A DNA stretch of 64,000 nt from Smallanthus sonchifolius (lineage: Eukaryota; Streptophyta; Magnoliopsida; Asterales; Asteraceae), in contig CM042038.1 of NCBI GenBank assembly GCA_023525975.1, positions 7,937,272 through 8,001,271 on the forward strand. The letters run 5' to 3'. The position numbers were made by a program, and so were the translations under genes. This document shows positions 59,002 through 64,000 of the stretch, piece after piece (position 1 is the stretch's first letter; every line of letters begins with the position of its first letter). The notes beneath the pieces are model-generated. The model worked only from the letters and a program-made list of their open reading frames with translations, did not search any database and was not told the DNA's origin.

Positions 59002-59200
59002 GGGGGTGTTTGGATTTACTTTTCAAACTACTTATTAACTTATTACCTTTTTTAAAAAGGTAATAAGTCAAAAGTTCGTTTGGATAAATGATAAAAAAGT
59101 CATTTTTAAAGGGGATGAAAAGTTATTTTTGAGAAGTAGAAAGTTCTGACTTTTACAAAAAGTCAGAAGTAGTTTTTAATAAGTAATCCCAAACACCCCC
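59002..59200. mobile_element. Harbinger/Tourist-like MITE, TAA TSD
   Basis: 199 bp. The left GGGGGTGTTTGGATTTACTT and the right AGTAATCCCAAACACCCCC ends are inverted, with TAA on each side (58999-59001 and 59201-59203). The 3-bp TAA duplication points to PIF/Harbinger. It lies about 140 bp upstream of the LDL2-type start codon, in its promoter. Confidence 0.82.
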
Positions 59201-59460
59201 TAAGGTTTACATAAATTACAATTTGATCCTCAAATTTTGTTAGACATATCCTCCAATTAGGGGCGGACCTATGTTTTTTGAGCCATGAATATTTTTTAGG
59301 ATGTATGCAATCGAAACCCGTCAATGGTCTTCGACCCAAGTGGTTAAGGTGAGTTACTTGAGACTTCATTAAAATAGAAAGTTTTTGGGTTCAAGTCTCA
59401 TTTGTGACAGAAAAGAGGTTTCAGGTTGGGCCAAAGGTTTTCTCACCTATTGTCAGTGAT

Positions 59461-60619
59461 TGATGCATGTTCCTTTGGTTGGTTTAGTTACTCACGCATT
59501 CCTTGTTATTAGCATTAATTTTGTATCGAACCATTGTACTTTGATGCATTTTTATATGTAGGGGAATCGATGGAAGATTGCATATTATGGTGCATTATTC
59601 ATCATATACATGGAGCTTAGAGCATACAAGGAAATACCAACCAAAATGATCAAGGAAACAAGTGTAAGACATCGGCGTTCATACCGGCGTTCAACAGAGC
59701 AGGGGCGGCGTTTTGGTTGGCAGGATGGCGTTTGGAACACCCAAGGCAGCATCTGGAACGCCGGCATGCAGTTATAAACGGTTTTGTGCGGTTTTGGACG
59801 AGTAAAAAAAGACAATTCCGTGGAAAAAAGAGTATTCTTGCCTAAGGAACTTGGAGGAATACTTTTGGAGCGATTTTTGGATTTGGAATCAAACAACTAT
59901 CATCATCTTTTCCAAATCAAGCATCCGGATTCAATGAAGATCATGCGTAGCTAATCACTTCATAGTCACAACTGGTGTAAGGGTTTAATTGAGACTTGTA
60001 AGACTTATCTATGTTTGTTACATGAATATTTGGATGGTCATATGCATTTACATATGGATGTCTATGACTATGTTAGTATTATCATCTTCTATGTCAATTA
60101 CAATTGCAATTTATGTTTAGAAATATCCATTTATTGCATTTCAACTTAGAGAAACTCTAGGCTTGTTGTAGATGTTCTAAATGTTTGGGATTTATCATGA
60201 ATTGGAATTGGGTGATGAAACATTTCAGGTTACACTTTAGTATCATTCCACTTTAGAGAAACTATATAGTCATGTTTTCTTACCTAATTGATGTGTTGGT
60301 GGTGTAGATTATATCTATGTAATCTATCAAAGTAACAATTATATTGACAAGTTTTGCTAGTTGATGATTAAACCTTGAATCTAGAAGTGACTATTCATTT
60401 CATCATAAGAAACAAATCAATTTCAATTATATGTTTATGCAAGTAATTTTAATTACATTCAAAACCAAGTTCATATTTTATTTCATGCCTTTAAATCAAT
60501 TTGAGTTATTTACCAACCACTAACTCTTCGTGGTTCGATACCCTGCTTACCCTAGCTAGTCTTAGGTAATTAGGAACACACAAACTCTTTATTTTTGATC
60601 GGTACTTCGATGCCGATCA
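59461..60619 (+). mobile_element. Solo LTR, 1,159 bp, GTGAT duplication
   Basis: Starts TGATGCATGTTCC and ends CTTCGATGCCGATCA, flanked by GTGAT (59456-59460 and 60620-60624). Near the end, CTTCGTGGTTCGATACCCTG is typical of Athila/Tat-type gypsy LTRs just before the PBS. The 103-codon minus frame inside (59585-59896) is not supported as a protein. No internal region remains. Confidence 0.82.
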
Positions 60620-60624
60620 GTGAT

Positions 60625-61987
60625 CCAAATTGTTGTTAAAAAAATGTAATCGAAATCTATCATACAACTAAGATTTTTTTGACACTAACACTCATGTAAT
60701 TTTTTTATGACCAATTGCACAAAAAAAATTGTAACTTTTTTTAAGGCAAATGTTTTTAATCATGTGGGAGTGGGACTTAAACCCATAACCTCCGTAAACT
60801 TTGGTGTTCCAAGACTAAGATATTTTGCCTCCACCAATGGATCATCAACCTCAATGACATTTTTTGTATGAAGACAAAACTATGTGCAAGGGGTGGCATT
60901 GTAGCTACAATAGGTATCGCTTTAAGTGCCACCAACCCAATGACAATTTTACAAACTTTTACTTATTAAAAATTAAATAAACAAAAGATTAATCACATTT
61001 AAATTAACAAATATAATGTATTAAAAATTAAATATACAAATGCTCACCTTGTGTTAAAGTATATTACCCATTTACTCCTACCCTACGTCTCTCCATTCCA
61101 AAAGGTTAAACAAACTTAAACACTCCCCCAAATTGAGATTATGTGAAGAGTAACACTTCCCCTGTTATTTCCGCTCGGTCGCTTACTACCCTAGCCCGTC
61201 GTTTTCGTTGCTCCTTTGCCCACGTCCGTCGATACTTTGGCCTCTGCAACCGTCCCTAAATCGAGTTATGTGAATAGTCTGCGACTGTCACCACTCCTTG
61301 GTTAACGTATAGCATAAAACCAATAGGGCATTTTGTTTGTGTTGCTACTTGTTTAAGGACTAGTATTAAAATCACAAAGAAGCGCTTGTTACTAAAGGGT
61401 TTAAAGATTGGAATAAATTAGTTTGGTTTATTCGTCAAGTAGATGATATTAATGGTATCCACAAAATGTGATCTGAATCGGATTGAAAAAGCCAAAACCA
61501 AGTGGAAATCATCCAAACTCGGATAATTTATGACACATGAGAAAAAAACACCTCACCACATCAAGCTCAACTCCGACCATGCATTTGGTTTCTTTGTCAT
61601 ATCTCTAGAGTTTCTAGCTGATTTTGTTGGTCAATCTTACATATCTTTTTCTCATAATTGTTCATCTCTTAACAACATTCTTGTGTGCCTTCAATTAATA
61701 GAAAATCATACTTTGCTTAAAGTTTTACAATTGCCAACTACGTTACACCACGAACTTGATCTCGGCTTCAGCCTCTAAGAGCTCAAACTCCTCGTCCACC
61801 ATCGGTTTTTTGTTTTCTTTTCCAATTTCTACTTTACATTGTCCATGTTTTACTCGGGTCAAAACTAACAGTTTTCTACCAAAATTTTGACTCTAAATGT
61901 GGCATTACTAGTAGAACAGGTAGTGTTATATTTTCTAAAGATTTAATCTATACATTATACATGATAGAGTTAACAATATCATACAGA
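60625..61987. other. Intergenic, nothing supported
   Basis: No gene or complete element was seen. The 82-codon frame at 61530-61778 shows no family. 61880-61987 is the probable 3' UTR of the kinesin gene. Confidence 0.4.
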
Positions 61988-63950
61988 TCATTGTTGCACC
62001 ACTGATTTAAAAGACCGGTTCAGTCTCAATATCTTCTTTGCCAAGTCACGAATATCTTCTCTGCTGGATTCAACCGAGATTTTTGAAAGTTGTTTTACTC
62101 CTCCACTTGTCATGAAATCCTTGGTATTCTCCTCTGAAAATTAGCAGCAAAGTTAGAACACGTTAGACTATGTACATAGCCCCTACGAATTACTTCAGTT
62201 TATAATTTAGGGGAGCTAACGGATTGTGTTTGCTGGTCCAACCCTGCACGAACCCGAAAATCGTGCCAGACACATGAACACGAACGCAACAAGAATATTC
62301 CTGGGTTGACACCAATGTGACCTGTTTGACCTGATTTTTTTTTTTGCATATTCATACATTAAACTATAAATTTACAACCAAGAATACAAATGCATATAAA
62401 ACAAATACATTTAAATTATAAAATCTTCTGCAAATTTCTCTTATAACTTTTAAATTTTGAATAAAATACCCAACCAGGTTAATTTATGTCAATAAACACA
62501 TTCCTTTAGAACAATTAAAAAAATAAGAGGGTTAAACGCGTGAACCACGAACCTGTCGGGTTGACCCAGACATGACCCCTTTAGCTAAACGTGTTTGCAG
62601 GTTGGACTTGGAACTAACGGAGCCTGTTTATACTAAACCCAAACACGCGAATTTCATGTCGTGTCAATAATTCACACCCCTAGTTTTTATTCACATTTAT
62701 TTTTTTATTTTAAGGGTCTTATTTATATGATCTAATAAAAAAATAGAAATATATGACGCAGATCCTATCTATGGCCTTAACTTCAAAATAAATAAATAAC
62801 ATGAAAAATGTGTGTACCATTTTGTGCTAAATGACAAAGAGCAAGCTCAATGTGACGTCGGGTTGATGTTGAGGTGGTATTTGAGTTTGCAAGCAGCCAT
62901 GAAAGGACGCCATCCATTAGTAGAGAACGGCCTTTCTTGTGTCCTTCACAATTTAAAACCATGCAAGGTTGCTTTTACTGTATAATAAGTGTTGACAAAA
63001 AGAAAAAAAATAAAATTAGAGAAAACCTTGAGTTATTGCTCGAGATTCACATTTAGCGAAATTTGCAATTCCTCTGGCAACCTGAGTGATGACATCGTTA
63101 TTTCCAGATCTAACCATGCCCAAGAGTGCTCTAATGCCTCCTTGTTCAAGCAGCAGCAAATGCAACTTCTCTGATATTGTAAATATTAAGAAAATACTGT
63201 TTGTATTAGTAGTAAATAGAGGTGGCATTTTCAAAACCTTTACTTGTAAACGGGTCGATTTGGATGTAAATTATCTCAAAAGAGCTAAAAGGGAAACGGC
63301 TCAAATGGGTTGAAAGTAAACCCAAGTATGGATAACCTCCAAAATTGTTTATTTTAAAGATTTAGATTATATTGTAATAATATAGTGTCTCTGATCATAA
63401 TTAAAGTGTTTTATTTATGAAAAATAGACAAAAACCTGACCCATCTCATTTTGATCATGTATTAGATGATGATCCGTTTCAACCCAATTTGAACTGTTAG
63501 TCTGTTACCCGACCCGTTAAACCTAAGAATTACCATTTCCACATAAATTTGCAATGGCACCGGCAACCATTCTGAGAGTTTGGGGATCGTCTGTTTTTGA
63601 AGCTGTGTGTGCAAGTAAAGCAGCACCTCCTTTACCCATAATCAAGGCTTGATTCGGTTCTACCACAAAAAAAAAGATGTTTTTTTCAATTATAAACTAA
63701 TCAGCATGTAGCATGCATAATATGAGCTATGATTTATAGTTTTCTATTTTATTTTATTTTTTGCAAATTTATACATGTGGCATTCACATACAGATATATA
63801 AGGAAATTATAGATTTAGAAATACCATTCATTGCAAGATTTGCAATGGCTCCAGAAGCAACCCTAAGTAGTGTTGTATTTTCAGTTGTTCTCAATAGGAT
63901 GAGCAGTGCATCTAGACCCCCTTCTTGTACAATTTTTTCTTGATTGACAT
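61988..63950 (-). CDS. KIN-U armadillo-repeat kinesin, C-terminal part
   Basis: Five exons with correct GT-AG and phase: 63950-63825, 63659-63534, 63170-63027, 62943-62818, 62133-61988. The gene continues beyond the right edge. Each exon encodes about one armadillo repeat: NQEKIVQEGGLDALLILL..ASGAIANLAMN, NQALIMGKGGAALLA..MVAGAIANLCGN, LLLLEQGGIRALLGMVRSG..ARGIANFAKCES, KKGRSLLMDGVLSWL..RRHIELALCHLAQN, DFMTSGGVKQLSKIS..SREDIRDLAKKIL, ending in VVQQ. The block order matches plant ARK kinesins (KIN-UA/UB/UC), plus-end microtubule motors with a C-terminal ARM domain that act in tip growth and microtubule dynamics. The motor and coiled coil lie outside the window, so the paralogue is not named. 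Intact as far as seen. Confidence 0.93.
62218..62682. mobile_element. Possible hAT-like element in kinesin intron
   Basis: TAGGGGAGC at the left and CACACCCCTA at the right, with ACCCGA/GGTTGACC-rich flanks inside, look like the TAGGGGTG...CACCCCTA element type. The outside 8-mers do not match (about 4 of 8). It lies within the last intron (62134-62817). Confidence 0.4.
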
Positions 63951-64000
63951 CTGTAATATATATTTAAAAAAGAGAATTACATAAATAAAACATCATGTAT

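Noticed and set aside
1..64000. Bacterial-type systems: operons, CRISPR arrays, defence islands
   Set aside because: The window is plant nuclear DNA; no regularly spaced repeats or such genes were seen.

Overview
This is a eudicot plant nuclear genome window, most likely from the daisy family (Asteraceae). The evidence is GT-AG split genes, a TIR-NBS-LRR resistance-type gene, plant-specific families (NFD4/nodulin-like, plant LDL2-type demethylase, KIN-U kinesin) and dense plant transposons. The family-level placement is inference from repeat style, not proof. About seven gene loci sit in AT-rich sequence, and roughly half of the window is recognisable repeat.

Layout. 1-6 kb holds transposon relics: a Ty1/copia RT fossil, a LINE 3' fragment, and a LINE inserted inside a foldback MITE. 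7.0-8.9 kb (-) is a complete NFD4-like MFS transporter with two exons. 9-19 kb is gene-poor with MITEs, G-rich low-complexity DNA and short duplications. 19.0-23.7 kb (-) is a TIR-NBS-LRR locus with two frameshifts and an eroded TIR domain, with a SINE and a hAT-type MITE in its introns. 26.0-42.4 kb is a nested retrotransposon nest. A minus-strand ~3.0-kb solo LTR (target duplication TACCC) was split by a plus-strand 2.69-kb solo LTR (ACCCG) and by a full-length Tekay-type chromovirus (GAAAT). The latter has two 2,706-bp LTRs that look identical and an intact 1,492-codon gag-pol. Its 3' end is unusual: after the normal LTR end come 87 bp that match the end of a Cassandra-type (5S rRNA-bearing) LTR, and only then the target duplication. 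42.6-50 kb holds a MITE, a LINE fragment, a DUF4050 gene (+), a 257-bp solo LTR and a seven-exon plastid-type gene (-) with a Cassandra solo LTR in an intron. 50-53 kb carries a BORCS8-like gene (+). 54.5-58.9 kb (-) is an LDL2-type histone demethylase. 59-60.6 kb has a Harbinger-type MITE and a 1.16-kb solo LTR. 62-64 kb (-) is the 3' part of an armadillo-repeat kinesin running off the window.

The cellular genes are functionally unrelated neighbours, as usual in plants; nothing suggests a biosynthetic cluster. The coherent story is transposon biology: a set of foldback elements with 9-bp target duplications and mostly GAG...CTC ends, nested Tekay-type LTRs that all carry a tRNA-like pol III box segment, and a Tekay/Cassandra chimeric insertion.
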